NCBI RefSeq assembly: GCF_040958695.1
Contig: NZ_CP162599.1
Span: 1,150,001 to 1,214,000 of the forward strand
Origin: Ornithinibacillus sp. 4-3
GTDB taxonomy: Bacteria; Bacillota; Bacilli; Bacillales; Amphibacillaceae
Length of the DNA stretch: 64,000 nt
Reading direction: 5' to 3'
Below, in pieces: positions 53,930 through 64,000 of the stretch. A model generated the notes under the pieces. It did no database searches. It worked only from the letters and a program-made list of their open reading frames with translations, and had not been told where the DNA came from. Position numbers and translations under genes: made by a program. Within the stretch, counting starts at the first letter, position 1; each line of letters starts with the position of its first letter.

Positions 53930-54148
53930 TATCCTATCTACCGTTATTCAGTAGGATGATCCATAGGATGAAGACTACAGTGAATGTTTCAGATTTTTTA
54001 GAGAAGCATAATAGTTAGATGTTGATAGATGCCATGTTGGCTTTATACCTACAAGAAGTGATTTACTTCTTATGAGTAGGAAACTTGAAAATCTGATAAA
54101 TGGATTAGTGAACTAAATACAACTTGAGAAGAATAGAGTTGATATGGA
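53930..54148 (+). promoter_or_regulatory. Structured leader upstream of med
   Basis: The 494-bp gap 53655-54148 has no gene, but its last 220 bp are rich in nested complementarity: ATCCTAT/ATAGGAT with inner CTAC/GTAG (53932-53969); TCAGATTTT (53989-53997) with AAAATCTGA (54088-54096); and inside this, CCTAC-AAGAAGT (54048-54059) with ACTTCTT-GTAGG (54065-54080). No known riboswitch pattern was recognised. Confidence 0.5.
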
Positions 54149-55111
54149 ATGCATAATTTGAGGAAATTTTGTCTTGTTTTTATAGGATGTTGTTTTTTAT
54201 TAGTTGGTTGTTCAAATAATGATCCAGATTTACATATACAAAGGGTTGGTATGCTTGTTGAAAACGAGATAGATACCCATCTTTGGAATCAAAAAGGAGA
54301 AGCTGGTTTAGAAGCTATTAAAGATGAATTTGGTGTTCGTGGCTTTATTGTTGAAGAAGTCTCCACAATTTACGATGCTTGGGAAGCTGTTGACAGTTTA
54401 GTAGATCGAGGAGTAAATCTTATCTTTGGTCATAGTAGCATTTATGGCGAATATTTTATGGAGATTGCAAATCAGTATCCTGGAGTCCATTTTGTTTATT
54501 TCAATGGAAATTATGCAGCTAATAATATCACAAGTTTAAATTTTAATTCACATGCTGCTGGTTTTTTTGCCGGAATGATAGCAAGTGCGATGTCAGAAAC
54601 AAAACAAATCGGAATTATCGCTGCATATGAATGGCAACCTGAAGTGGAAGGTTTTTATGAAGGTGCAAAATATTTTGATTCACAAATACGAGTCCATGTT
54701 AATTATGTAAACAATTGGAATTCATTTGATGCGGCTATAGAAACGTATGAAAAGATGAGAAAAGAGAATGTTGATGTGTTCTATCCAGCCGGAGATATGT
54801 ATAGTGCAGAGGTTATCCAGCTTGCGGAAGAAGATGGAGTATATACAATTGGTTTTGTCGATGATCAAATGGATATCTCTAGAGAAAGTATTTTAACTAG
54901 CACTATCCAAGATGTAGATAAATTGTACTTGCATATTGCCCATAAATTTAATGATGAGGAATTATCTGGCGGTATACGTACATATGGTATGCAAGAGGGT
55001 TTTATTTATCTCGGAGAGTATAATTCTAAAGTGCCACAAGATATAGTCGAAATGGTAGAAGCACATATTGAAACATATTTGGAAACCAATTATTTGCCCA
55101 ATGAAAACTAA
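54149..55111 (+). CDS. med: BMP-family lipoprotein Med (competence regulator)
   Basis: A 320-residue lipoprotein with signal peptide and lipobox LLVGC (Cys near 21). The mature part is a BMP/PnrA-type periplasmic-binding fold: VGMLVENEIDTHLWNQKG (about 34-51), GVNLIFGHSSIYGEYF, SHAAGFFAGMIASAMS (about 132-147), QIGIIAAYEWQPEVEGFYEGA and DVFYPAGDMYSAEVIQ. Order med-fabH-fabF matches B. subtilis, where Med activates comK. The comZ gene that follows med in B. subtilis is absent. The Shine-Dalgarno is weak. Confidence 0.85.
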   Translation: MHNLRKFCLVFIGCCFLLVGCSNNDPDLHIQRVGMLVENEIDTHLWNQKGEAGLEAIKDEFGVRGFIVEEVSTIYDAWEAVDSLVDRGVNLIFGHSSIYGEYFMEIANQYPGVHFVYFNGNYAANNITSLNFNSHAAGFFAGMIASAMSETKQIGIIAAYEWQPEVEGFYEGAKYFDSQIRVHVNYVNNWNSFDAAIETYEKMRKENVDVFYPAGDMYSAEVIQLAEEDGVYTIGFVDDQMDISRESILTSTIQDVDKLYLHIAHKFNDEELSGGIRTYGMQEGFIYLGEYNSKVPQDIVEMVEAHIETYLETNYLPNEN

Positions 55112-55197
55112 AACTGCATAAAGATAGAAAGAGTAGTTCATATATGCAACTTGTTTTCGAGAACTCCTCTTGCAAGTAGATATAAAATCCATTAGAA

Positions 55198-55214
55198 TTA
55201 GTACCAAGTCTTAA
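55198..55214. promoter_or_regulatory. FapR operator upstream of fabH
   Basis: TTAGTACCAAGTCTTAA fits the FapR consensus (TTAGTACC, then two bases, then a GTCTTAA/TACTAA-type half). FapR represses fatty acid and phospholipid synthesis genes and is released by malonyl-CoA. TATAAT at 55239-55244 could be the -10 of a later-starting promoter. Confidence 0.8.
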
Positions 55215-55317
55215 AAGTAGTTTTTACTTATAAAAGGCTATAATTTCAATTCATGTGGACAATCAAATTCAGAGATAAAGTATGATTACTATTTGAATGT
55301 TATAAGGAGATGGCTAA

Positions 55318-56256
55318 ATGAGTGTTGGTGTTTTAGGAACAGGACATTATGTTCCAACTAAAGTATTAACAAATAAAGAATTAGAAGAAATCGTTGAAAC
55401 AAATGATGAGTGGATTCGCACAAGAACAGGAATTGAAGAAAGAAGAATCGCATCAGATGATATGGATACTGCTGATATGGCGTATTTTGCAGCAGTTGAT
55501 GCGTTAAAAGAAGCAAATATTGAACCAGAAGAAATTGGGCTGATTTTAGTAGCTACGGTAACTCCGAATAAGCCATTTCCATCTGTTGCATGTATGCTTC
55601 AAGACCGCCTTGGTGCAAAAAATGCGGCAGCTATGGATGTTAGTGCAGCATGCTCAGGTTTTATGTATGGAATGATTACAGCGAAGCAATTTATTGAAAC
55701 AGATGCGTACAAATATGTGTTAGTAATTGGCGCAGAGAAATTATCGAAAATTACGGATTGGACAGATCGTAATACATGTGTATTATTTGGTGACGGTGCC
55801 GGTGCTGCTGTTTTAGGTAAAGTAGCAGAAGGAAAAGGAATTTTATCTTTTGAATTAGGAGCAAATGGTGCCGGGGGAGAGCATTTATATCAAAATGCAG
55901 GAAGCTATCTAGTACAAAATGGTCGTGAGGTATTTAAATTTGCTGTACGCCAAATGCCTGATTCTGTTGTAAATGTGGTAGAGAAGGCAGGGCTTGCAAA
56001 AGAAGATGTTGATTTCCTAGTTCCGCATCAAGCAAATATGCGCATTATGAATATTGCTCGTGAGCGTTTAGGTATTGCAGAAGATAAAATGGCACAATCC
56101 ATAAAAAAATACGGTAATACATCTGCAGCATCTATTCCCATTGCTTTATCTGAAGAAGTAAAAAATGGTAAAATTAATGATAACGATATTGTAGTTTTAG
56201 TAGGCTTTGGAGGAGGCTTAACGTGGGGAGCAGTTGCCTTACGTTGGGGCAGGTAA
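55318..56256 (+). CDS. fabH: Beta-ketoacyl-ACP synthase III
   Basis: A 312-residue enzyme that starts fatty acid synthesis by condensing acyl-CoA (branched primers in bacilli) with malonyl-ACP. The catalytic triad is visible: Cys in DVSAACSGF (about 112), His in [10 protein letters not shown] (about 237) and Asn in [10 protein letters not shown] (about 267). [14 protein letters not shown] (about 31-44) binds CoA. AAGGAG precedes the ATG. It is controlled by the FapR box and followed by fabF. Confidence 0.96.
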   Translation: MSVGVLGTGHYVPTKVLTNKELEEIVETNDEWIRTRTGIEERRIASDDMDTADMAYFAAVDALKEANIEPEEIGLILVATVTPNKPFPSVACMLQDRLGAKNAAAMDVSAACSGFMYGMITAKQFIETDAYKYVLVIGAEKLSKITDWTDRNTCVLFGDGAGAAVLGKVAEGKGILSFELGANGAGGEHLYQNAGSYLVQNGREVFKFAVRQMPDSVVNVVEKAGLAKEDVDFLVPHQANMRIMNIARERLGIAEDKMAQSIKKYGNTSAASIPIALSEEVKNGKINDNDIVVLVGFGGGLTWGAVALRWGR

Positions 56257-56376
56257 GAAATGTCTACTTTAGACTTTGTTTGCAGCGTTTTTAAAAAGCA
56301 TTTATTATTATCATAAGTTTAATAAAAAATGTAGAATAATAGGATTTAATCTTGATGTAGTAGGAGGAATTTTGTA

Positions 56377-57615
56377 ATGACGGAAAGAAGAGTAGTAGTT
56401 ACCGGACTGGGTGTCATTTCTCCATTAGGAAATGAAGTTAATGAGTTCTGGGATAATATTGCTGCTGGAAACTCGGGAATTGATTATATTACACGAGTAG
56501 ATAGGGAACAGTTTCCAGTTAAAGTAGCGGCAGAAGTAAAAGAATTTAAAGCCGAAGAATACATGGATAAAAAAGAAGCTAAGCGTATGGATTTATTTAC
56601 TCAATATGCGGTAGCAGCAGCAAAAATTGCTGTTGAAGATGCGAAGTTGACAATAGATGAATCAAATGCTGAGCGTGTCGGTGTTTGGGTTGGCTCTGGA
56701 ATTGGTGGTATGGGTACATATGAAGAACAACATAAAAAGTTTTTAGAAAAAGGTTATCGCCGTGTTAGCCCATTCTTTGTACCAATGTTAATTCCGGATA
56801 TGGCTGCTGGTCAGATTTCTATCCAATTGGGTGCAAAAGGGATTAATACTTGTACAGTTACAGCATGTGCAACAGGTGCAAACTCTATTGGTGACGCGTT
56901 TAAAGCTGTAGCACGTGGTGACGTAGATTATATTATCGCAGGTGGTGCAGAAGCGCCATTAACAGAGCTAGCATTCGCTGGTTTCTCAGCAATGAAGGCA
57001 TTGTCATTTAATGATGATCCTAAAACAGCTAGTCGTCCATTTGATAAAAATCGTGATGGTTTTGTAATGGGAGAAGGTGCGGGAATTTTAGTATTAGAAA
57101 CATTAGATTCCGCGCTAGAACGTGGTGCTCATATTTATGCAGAAATTGTTGGTTATGGTTCAACAGGGGATGCACATCATATTACAGCTCCCGCTGAAGG
57201 TGGAGAAGGTGCTGCCCGTGCAATGAAGCAAGCTGTGAAGGATGCTGGAATTGCAGTAGAAGATGTAGATTATATAAATGCTCATGGGACAAGCACAGGC
57301 TTAAATGATAAATACGAAACACAGGCAATTAAAACAGTATTTGGTGATCATGCATATAATGTAGCTATCTCTTCCACAAAGTCTATGACAGGCCATTTAT
57401 TAGGAGCTGCAGGTGGAGTGGAGTCGGTAATAGCTATCAAGTCAATTGAAAAGGGCATAATTCCACCAACTATCAATTATGAAACACCAGATGAGGAATG
57501 TGATCTTGACTACGTGCCAAATGAAGCAAGAAATCAAGACGTTAATGTAGTATTGAGCAATTCCCTAGGATTTGGTGGACATAATGTTTCTTTAATTTAT
57601 AAAAAGTATAAGTGA
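56377..57615 (+). CDS. fabF: Beta-ketoacyl-ACP synthase II
   Basis: A 412-residue elongating condensing enzyme. Cys in [13 protein letters not shown] (about 164), His in [15 protein letters not shown] (about 303) and His in [13 protein letters not shown] (about 339) form the C-H-H triad. [14 protein letters not shown] and [14 protein letters not shown] complete the thiolase fold. GTAGGAGG precedes the ATG. 120 bp separate it from fabH without a terminator, so one FapR-controlled operon is likely. Confidence 0.96.
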   Translation: MTERRVVVTGLGVISPLGNEVNEFWDNIAAGNSGIDYITRVDREQFPVKVAAEVKEFKAEEYMDKKEAKRMDLFTQYAVAAAKIAVEDAKLTIDESNAERVGVWVGSGIGGMGTYEEQHKKFLEKGYRRVSPFFVPMLIPDMAAGQISIQLGAKGINTCTVTACATGANSIGDAFKAVARGDVDYIIAGGAEAPLTELAFAGFSAMKALSFNDDPKTASRPFDKNRDGFVMGEGAGILVLETLDSALERGAHIYAEIVGYGSTGDAHHITAPAEGGEGAARAMKQAVKDAGIAVEDVDYINAHGTSTGLNDKYETQAIKTVFGDHAYNVAISSTKSMTGHLLGAAGGVESVIAIKSIEKGIIPPTINYETPDEECDLDYVPNEARNQDVNVVLSNSLGFGGHNVSLIYKKYK

Positions 57616-57650
57616 TAATTGAATAGTAATATAAAAAGAATAAACTGATC

Positions 57651-57758
57651 AAAAGTCGAGAACAATTCGTTCTCGGCTTTTTGGTGTAGAGAATACTCAT
57701 AAACTATAAATAGTTTGGTCATAATACCGAGAGAAATTCGTTCTCTATATTTTTTGTT
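57651..57758 (+). terminator. Two tandem terminators after fabF
   Basis: AAAAGTCGAGAAC (57651-57663) pairs with GTTCTCGGCTTTT (57669-57681), then T residues. A second hairpin, AGAGAA/TTCTCT (57730-57746), is followed by ATATTTTTT. Confidence 0.82.
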
Positions 57759-57873
57759 TCATACAAAGATAATTTTCAAATATCTTAAGCTTGTATAGTA
57801 TGAAAATCCATTAACTCTCATAGTCTATAAAAAGATGTTCAACATGTTGATTTTTTTTAAGGGCTGATGAGGT

Positions 57874-58080
57874 ATTGGTAAATATATTCTTTTATTAATT
57901 GGTTTTGGACTAGCTGTTGCTGGTGGTGTGTCCATCATTTTTTATTTAAATTTAATACCTGCTGGATTAAGCTGGAGTGAGTATTTTTTATTTATTTCCA
58001 GAAGATTGGAATGTTATTTATTGCCGTTAGGATTCATCATGATGACCTCTGCCATTTATCAGCTTCCTCCTTATAAATAA
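57874..58080 (+). pseudogene. Small membrane protein frame without a normal start codon
   Basis: Reading on from 57880 gives about 67 residues with two hydrophobic helices: KYILLLIGFGLAVAGGVSII, then LNLIPAGLSWSEYFLFISRR, LECYLLPLGF and MMTSAIYQLPPYK. No ATG, GTG or TTG lies in frame after the upstream TGA (57868-57870); the only options are ATT (57874) or an internal Met near the end. A TTG one base out of frame (57876) follows GATGAGG, so a one-base loss just after the start is the simplest explanation. Upstream of yjbA; family not recognised. Confidence 0.5.
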
Positions 58081-58151
58081 ATCATCTATGTATATTTCCA
58101 TTGTAAATAGGAAAAAAATAATAAAAATGGTTTTGTTTGGGAGTGATGGAA

Positions 58152-58913
58152 ATGATGTTTGTACACGATATCTGGGTAAATTGGTTTGAGGGAGAAGAGC
58201 ATGGTTACAATGTATGTCATTATCATGAATGGAGAAAAACAGATAAAATACAATTGTTAGAACGTGTACCATTACTATACATAAGTAAAGATTTATACGA
58301 GGAAATTGAAAACCAAATGCTGGAGCTCCCTAAATCTTTGTTGGATATGATCTATCAAGAGACATTTGTTCGTAATGGTCAGAAAAGAACTGTTATCAAT
58401 TATGCATGTATAGTTACTTCAGGTGAAGATATGATGGCTATAGATACAGCTGATTTTCGAATTCCTATACGAAAAAGCAGACTGATGCCAAAGCATGAAC
58501 AAGTAATTTTACGTATGATTGAGACAAAAAAGCCTGAGAAATTTTCATTGACAAAAAGAAAGACAAATAGGAAATACCAATTGTTTTCTTTACATCCTAA
58601 ATGGGTGTATGGATTAACGAGGAGAGAAAGGCAATTAAAGCGTATATTGATGATGGCTTTAGATCAATTGCGTACAGTAAATCAAATTGAAGAATTAAGG
58701 TATTGGTTAACAGAGTGGCGTCCAAATGATTATCCACTTATCCGATTTATGAGTAAGAAGGAGACTTGGTTTGCACTATATGAGGGAATTGTTAAAGGAT
58801 GGAGCCCTCAGCATGAAGAATTCGGTAGTAAGCTTGTAAAGGGATATCCTTTCTTAGCAAGAATGTGGGAAGTAGAACAGCATCAAGGACAAGATATTTC
58901 TACTACGAAATAG
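58152..58913 (+). CDS. yjbA: YjbA-family protein (DUF3603/UPF0736)
   Basis: A 253-residue cytosolic protein. The N-terminal FVHDIWVNWFEGEEHGYNVCHYHEWRK (here FVHDIWVNWFEGEEHG, about 3-18), the LPKSLLDMIYQETFVRN block and the Trp-rich C terminus (WSPQHEEFGSKLVKGYPFLARMWEVE in two parts) match YjbA. GGAGTGATGG stands before the ATG at 58152. The gene lies next to trpS, as in B. subtilis. Function is unknown. Confidence 0.85.
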   Translation: MMFVHDIWVNWFEGEEHGYNVCHYHEWRKTDKIQLLERVPLLYISKDLYEEIENQMLELPKSLLDMIYQETFVRNGQKRTVINYACIVTSGEDMMAIDTADFRIPIRKSRLMPKHEQVILRMIETKKPEKFSLTKRKTNRKYQLFSLHPKWVYGLTRRERQLKRILMMALDQLRTVNQIEELRYWLTEWRPNDYPLIRFMSKKETWFALYEGIVKGWSPQHEEFGSKLVKGYPFLARMWEVEQHQGQDISTTK

Positions 58914-58914
58914 G

Positions 58915-58946
58915 TAAGAGCAGTGGAAAGTTTCCCACTGCTCTTA
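58915..58946. terminator. Bidirectional terminator between yjbA and trpS
   Basis: TAAGAGCAGTGG (58915-58926) pairs perfectly with CCACTGCTCTTA (58935-58946). Confidence 0.9.
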
Positions 58947-58952
58947 AATTTA

Positions 58953-60574
<1,622 letters not shown>

Positions 60575-62635
60575 TTACTTTCTATTCCAAAAACGTTGCT
60601 GAGCTATGGCAGAGACAAAATCTTCTCCAAAATTTGGGTTATTTGCGGCAAATACAACACCAGCTAAATTACTTTTTTCTGATGGTTGAATAAAAGACTG
60701 GCCCGTTGAGGCAACGCCAATAGGTTTATAATGTTGATATGCTACATGTACATATTCCATGATATCTTGATTGAATTTTGCTTGATTCTTTGAACGTCCA
60801 CCAACGATGTAGAGTGAGTCAAGCAGATATGGGCTAGTTGTAATAAAGGTATCATCAACATTTAGTTTTGTGCCATCAGAACCTGTAACAGTTCCAAGAG
60901 TGGCACTTATAATATCAACAAACACGTCGTATTGTTTCAATATGTTAAGTGCATTTCTTACCTCATTTGCATTAAAATCATTCCCAATCAATACTCCTAC
61001 TTTTTGTGTATATGCATAACTAGGTGTATTGTACTGACTGAGAGATGGATAGCTTGTGGAAACAGGAACATGAGATCCACTTGGTCTATCAACCCCTATA
61101 TTATCTGCAATGATGTTAGCCATTTCCTTATCTACATTAACAAGCAGATTAACGTTTTGTTGACGAACAGATCTACTTTTTACTTTTCCAAGCTGGTAGC
61201 TGAAGCCTTCAATCGTATGCTGCTTTTCAATTGGAACCATACTATTCCAAAGTATCCTTGGTTGAGTAAAATAATCTTTGAATGAATCACTTCGAGCTCT
61301 AATCTTGTAACCATCGACTTTCTCTGGATAACTTTCATATCCGCCTTCCTCTGGAGGTACCGTATATGGGGTATTATTCGCTAGTGAATTTTGATGATAG
61401 TTAACCTGGTCAACATCGATCCGGTGTCTCATATAGCCACGCCGTTGATTATTATGGAATGGACAGATTGGTCGATTAATTGGTAAATCAACGTAATTGG
61501 CACTACCAAGACGATGTTGTTGTGTATCTCTATATGCCATTAATCTTCCTTGCAAAACAGGGTCATTTGAAAAGTCTATTCCAGGCACGACATTTGCAGG
61601 GTTAAAGGCGACTTGTTCAGATTCCGTAAAGTAATTATCAATATTTCTATTTAACGTCATCTTTCCGACAAGTTGAACAGGAACAAGCTCTTCTGGCCAA
61701 AATTTTGAAGGATCAAGAACATCGAAATCAAAATTAAATTCATCCTCCATGGAAATCAATTGAACACCTAATTCGTATTCAGGATAATTTCCACAATCAA
61801 TTGCCTGTCTAAGGTCTCGACGGTGGAAGTCTGGATCAAGGCCACCGATTTTCAGTGCCTCATCCTGAAGCAAAGAATGAACACCAAGGACAGGCTTCCA
61901 AACATATCTCATAAAGGTTGCTACATTTTGTTCATTTACAAATAGATATGTGTTGATGGACCATGATTCCATCATTCTATAACTTCTTAAAATTCCGCGA
62001 TCAGACATGATCCACTGTACCATATGAAGTGCTTCATAATTATTAGCTACGTAATCCCAGAAGCGATCATGAGCACCAGAAGCTGTTGGTATATCATCCG
62101 ATTGTTTAGATTGATATGCATGCATTGCATCTGGAAATTTCATTGCATCTTGATTAATTAATACGGGCATTGCAATTGTGGTCAAATCGACGTTTCCTTC
62201 TTCGGTATACAGTTTTACACCTTTACAACGTAAATCCCTTGCTGTATCATATGAACCTTTAGCACCCTGAACAGTAGAAAAACGGACAGTAACTGGCGTC
62301 TTTTTCCCCGCTTCCTGTAAGAATCCCGCTTTTGTTACATGTCTCATGGACTGATAACATTCAAACTCTCCATATGCACTGTAGCCTCTTGCATGAACTA
62401 CTCTCTCTGGTATCTCTTCATGGACAAAATGGGACATTTTTTCAAGAAACTCATAGTCTTGACGTAATGAAGGTCCCCGCACTCCAGCTTTTAATTGATC
62501 CTGATCTTGAGATCTCTTTTTTCCTTCTTGTGTTGTCATTGGCTTGCCTGTGCTTTGTACACGGAATTTATCTAATTGCTCTTGTTTTGCATTGTTATTG
62601 GCAGAATTTTGATTTCTTGATGATTTATCATCCAT
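60575..62635 (-). CDS. Large-subunit (clade 2) catalase homologue with altered active site
   Basis: A 686-residue protein of the KatE/HPII type, with catalase core (about 50-490) and C-terminal flavodoxin-like domain (about 545-680). Distal His81 is in VVHARG, Ser120 in RFSTVQG, and the haem-ligand Tyr is in RLMAYRDTQ (R-x3-Y). The distal Asn, normally in GNN-x-P, is absent: the segment reads DLTTIAMPVLINQD with Ile154 at that place; the usual GxxAHG is YSAYG. Flanking genes are accessory. The ATG at 62635 has AGGTGGTG upstream. True catalase activity is uncertain. Confidence 0.85.
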   Translation of the reverse strand: MDDKSSRNQNSANNNAKQEQLDKFRVQSTGKPMTTQEGKKRSQDQDQLKAGVRGPSLRQDYEFLEKMSHFVHEEIPERVVHARGYSAYGEFECYQSMRHVTKAGFLQEAGKKTPVTVRFSTVQGAKGSYDTARDLRCKGVKLYTEEGNVDLTTIAMPVLINQDAMKFPDAMHAYQSKQSDDIPTASGAHDRFWDYVANNYEALHMVQWIMSDRGILRSYRMMESWSINTYLFVNEQNVATFMRYVWKPVLGVHSLLQDEALKIGGLDPDFHRRDLRQAIDCGNYPEYELGVQLISMEDEFNFDFDVLDPSKFWPEELVPVQLVGKMTLNRNIDNYFTESEQVAFNPANVVPGIDFSNDPVLQGRLMAYRDTQQHRLGSANYVDLPINRPICPFHNNQRRGYMRHRIDVDQVNYHQNSLANNTPYTVPPEEGGYESYPEKVDGYKIRARSDSFKDYFTQPRILWNSMVPIEKQHTIEGFSYQLGKVKSRSVRQQNVNLLVNVDKEMANIIADNIGVDRPSGSHVPVSTSYPSLSQYNTPSYAYTQKVGVLIGNDFNANEVRNALNILKQYDVFVDIISATLGTVTGSDGTKLNVDDTFITTSPYLLDSLYIVGGRSKNQAKFNQDIMEYVHVAYQHYKPIGVASTGQSFIQPSEKSNLAGVVFAANNPNFGEDFVSAIAQQRFWNRK

Positions 62636-62770
62636 GTAATCACCACCTAAATTTAATTTTTTAACGCTATTTATATGTCTATGTAGTTTTTCAGCGCCTA
62701 GAACAGTCGAACTACATCTACATACATTCTTAATATTCCGTCAAGTATTTATGTCTACAAAGGAGATAAT

Positions 62771-62908
62771 TTGGATGATAAATATAATATCTATCTAGGA
62801 CAAGTACAGGATAGTTACATATTTTGTACTCTATTCCTAATAATAAAGAAGAATCAGAGCAATTATTTGCATGTATTGCATTTGGATGATATTCCAAACA
62901 AAATATGA
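62771..62908 (+). CDS. Possible 45-residue protein
   Basis: A TTG-started frame with AAAGGAGA at good spacing codes for a 45-residue peptide with a short hydrophobic centre (YIFCTLFLIIKK) and a His/Asp tail. It ends 16 bp before the MBL hydrolase gene. No family is recognised; the Shine-Dalgarno is the only support. Confidence 0.3.
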   Translation: MDDKYNIYLGQVQDSYIFCTLFLIIKKNQSNYLHVLHLDDIPNKI

Positions 62909-62924
62909 AAAGTGGTGAAAACCA

Positions 62925-63794
62925 ATGGAAAAAAACAGACATGATGGTATGAATGATGCTATGGAAGGCAAGTTTTTGCCATTGTTCTCTTTTACAAGTG
63001 GAATGGTGCACGAGATACTAACTGACCTATACTGTTACACAAATCAAATTGTAAATCTGTGCTGTGTAAGAAATCTTGAAAATACAGAGGAATGGGTTTT
63101 AGTTGATACTGGTATGCCTGAATCCGCTAACCGTATTGTTGAAGTGGTGGAAAAACTATTTGGGGAAAATACAAAACCAAAAGCAATTATATTAACACAT
63201 GGTCATTTTGATCATGTTGGTGCTGTGGTAGATTTAGTAGAGAAATGGAGAGTAAAGGTTTATGCGCATGAAGCAGAATTACCTTTTTTAACCGGAGAAA
63301 AAAGTTATCCAGAGCCTGATGGTTCAGTTGAAGGAGGATTGGTGGCTAAGATGTCCCCAATATTTCCAAATGAGCCAGTTGATTTAGGAAATAATGTGGA
63401 GGCATTGCCTTCTGATGGAAGTGTTCCTCATATGCCTGGTTGGCGCTGGGTATTTACCCCAGGGCATGCTCCTGGGCATATTTCATTATTTAGGGATAAA
63501 GATAGGGTTCTTATTGCGGGTGACGCCTTTGTCACCGTAAAGCAAGAATCACTTTATAAGGTGATAACCCAAGACAAGGAAATCAATGGACCGCCAAGAT
63601 ACTTGACTACTGATTGGGATGCAGCAAGGGAGTCTGTTGAAAAATTAGAAGCTTTAAAGCCGACAATTGCAATAACTGGACATGGCCGCCCAATGAGTGG
63701 AAAAGAGCTTGTAGATGGTTTGGCTAGGTTAGTAAAAGATTTTGACCAAATAGCAATTCCAGATTATGGACGCTTTGTGAATCGAAAACATTAA
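62925..63794 (+). CDS. MBL-fold metallohydrolase
   Basis: A 289-residue metallo-beta-lactamase-fold hydrolase. The metal motif is LTHGHFDHVGAV (about 89-100), followed by His in FTPGHAPGHISLF (about 180-192), Asp in LIAGDAFVT (about 200-208) and His in AITGHGRPMSG near 255. This layout fits the glyoxalase II/lactonase-like branch; the substrate is unknown. GTGGTG precedes the ATG. It forms an accessory pair with the catalase-like gene on the other strand. Confidence 0.87.
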   Translation: MEKNRHDGMNDAMEGKFLPLFSFTSGMVHEILTDLYCYTNQIVNLCCVRNLENTEEWVLVDTGMPESANRIVEVVEKLFGENTKPKAIILTHGHFDHVGAVVDLVEKWRVKVYAHEAELPFLTGEKSYPEPDGSVEGGLVAKMSPIFPNEPVDLGNNVEALPSDGSVPHMPGWRWVFTPGHAPGHISLFRDKDRVLIAGDAFVTVKQESLYKVITQDKEINGPPRYLTTDWDAARESVEKLEALKPTIAITGHGRPMSGKELVDGLARLVKDFDQIAIPDYGRFVNRKH

Positions 63795-63815
63795 ATTTGC
63801 CCTTTAAAAGGTTTT

Positions 63816-63861
63816 AAAACAAAAGAAGGAGTGCCAATTTAGGAACTTCTTCTTTTGTTTT
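63816..63861 (+). terminator. Terminator of the MBL hydrolase gene
   Basis: AAAACAAAAGAAG (63816-63828) pairs perfectly with CTTCTTTTGTTTT (63849-63861). Confidence 0.85.
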
Positions 63862-63889
63862 GTATTAAGATTAAGAAATTATCATTGTG

Positions 63890-64000
63890 TGTTTAAATCA
63901 ATTCTTGGGCAAGAACTTCTAGAAGTAACGCTCATAGAGACGAAAGGTCGTAGAAGTGAAAGACTCCGACTTCAAGCGTAACTAAATGGTCACAAATTAT
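63890..64000. other. Window end, possible dispersed repeat
   Basis: The last ~110 bases are richer in G and C than the local background, with GAACTTCTAGAAGT and short AGAAGT/ACTTC pairs. No coding region is visible; it may be the start of a further repeat cut by the window edge. Confidence 0.3.

Noticed and set aside
53655..54148. Possible purine riboswitch before the BMP-family gene med
   Set aside because: TCTACCG-like pieces occur, but the conserved core and two-loop arrangement of purine riboswitches are not there; kept only as an unclassified structured leader.
60932..61285. 117-residue plus-strand frame inside the catalase gene
   Set aside because: Antisense shadow with Ile/Cys-rich translation and no homologous features.
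62332..62664. 110-residue frame on the plus strand across the start of the catalase gene
   Set aside because: It is the antisense shadow of a well-supported catalase coding region and has no ribosome site.

Overview
The window is a chromosomal segment of a low-GC, endospore-forming member of the Bacillaceae. Family-level content (YheA, YhzD, YhaO/N/M/L, PrsA, Hit, EcsAB, HmoB, PbpF, HemE/H/Y, LplJ, ComK, AddBA, YitU/V/W, Med, FabH/F, YjbA, TrpS) follows the yh-yi-yj part of the Bacillus subtilis map closely. Composition and the dispersed repeats suggest the Oceanobacillus/Virgibacillus group, which is an inference. No tRNA, rRNA, CRISPR array, intact prophage or intact transposon was seen.

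Layout. 1-2.2 kb: tail of an M20-like amidohydrolase, an IDEAL-domain protein and fumarase. 2.2-2.75 kb: non-coding repeats. 2.77-9.04 kb: yheA, yhzD and the DNA/RNA repair cluster yhaO-yhaN-yhaM-yhaL. 9.1-14.9 kb: foldase PrsA, YtxH-like protein, Hit, EcsAB, a ferritin-like protein and a PAP2 phosphatase. 14.9-17.2 kb: a lysine-riboswitch-controlled dapA and a thiol-disulfide pair. 17.3-26.95 kb: hmoB, pbpF, the coproporphyrin-type haem genes hemE-hemH-hemY, an MBL hydrolase, lplJ and an M42 peptidase. 27-32.5 kb: an orphan peptide-binding lipoprotein behind a possible attenuator, a rhodanese, ComK, a TVP38 membrane protein, a holin remnant and a methyltransferase. 32.7-40.6 kb: a repeat element, addB-addA and an acetyltransferase. 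40.7-46.5 kb: SpoVFA without SpoVFB, a cyclophilin lipoprotein, DUF2157 and GDYXXLXY-like membrane proteins, YisL and a membrane-anchored GH13 protein that has lost its catalytic residues. 46.5-53.7 kb: a miniature transposon-like element, a frameshifted oxidase-like membrane protein, DegV, NifU-N, YitU/V/W-type genes, a second miniature element, moaE-moaD and a DUF2929 protein. 53.7-59.9 kb: a structured leader and med, a FapR-controlled fabH-fabF, a small membrane ORF without a proper start codon, yjbA and trpS. 60-64 kb: a divergent large catalase and an MBL hydrolase in a gene-poor, accessory-looking stretch.

How the genes work together. Most of the window is housekeeping: envelope and secretion (PrsA, EcsAB, PbpF, BdbC), haem synthesis, fatty-acid initiation and elongation, recombination (AddAB, YhaO/N), competence regulation (ComK, Med) and sporulation (YhaL, SpoVFA, DapA supplying the dipicolinate precursor).

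The unusual signals are enzyme homologues with lost active-site residues (GH13 protein, catalase, AddB Walker A), reading frames broken by small sequence changes (11-bp repeat expansion in the oxidase-like gene, missing start codon upstream of yjbA), three copies of one miniature inverted-repeat element of very different sizes, and two leaders (upstream of the peptide-binding lipoprotein and of med) that look like undescribed RNA control elements.
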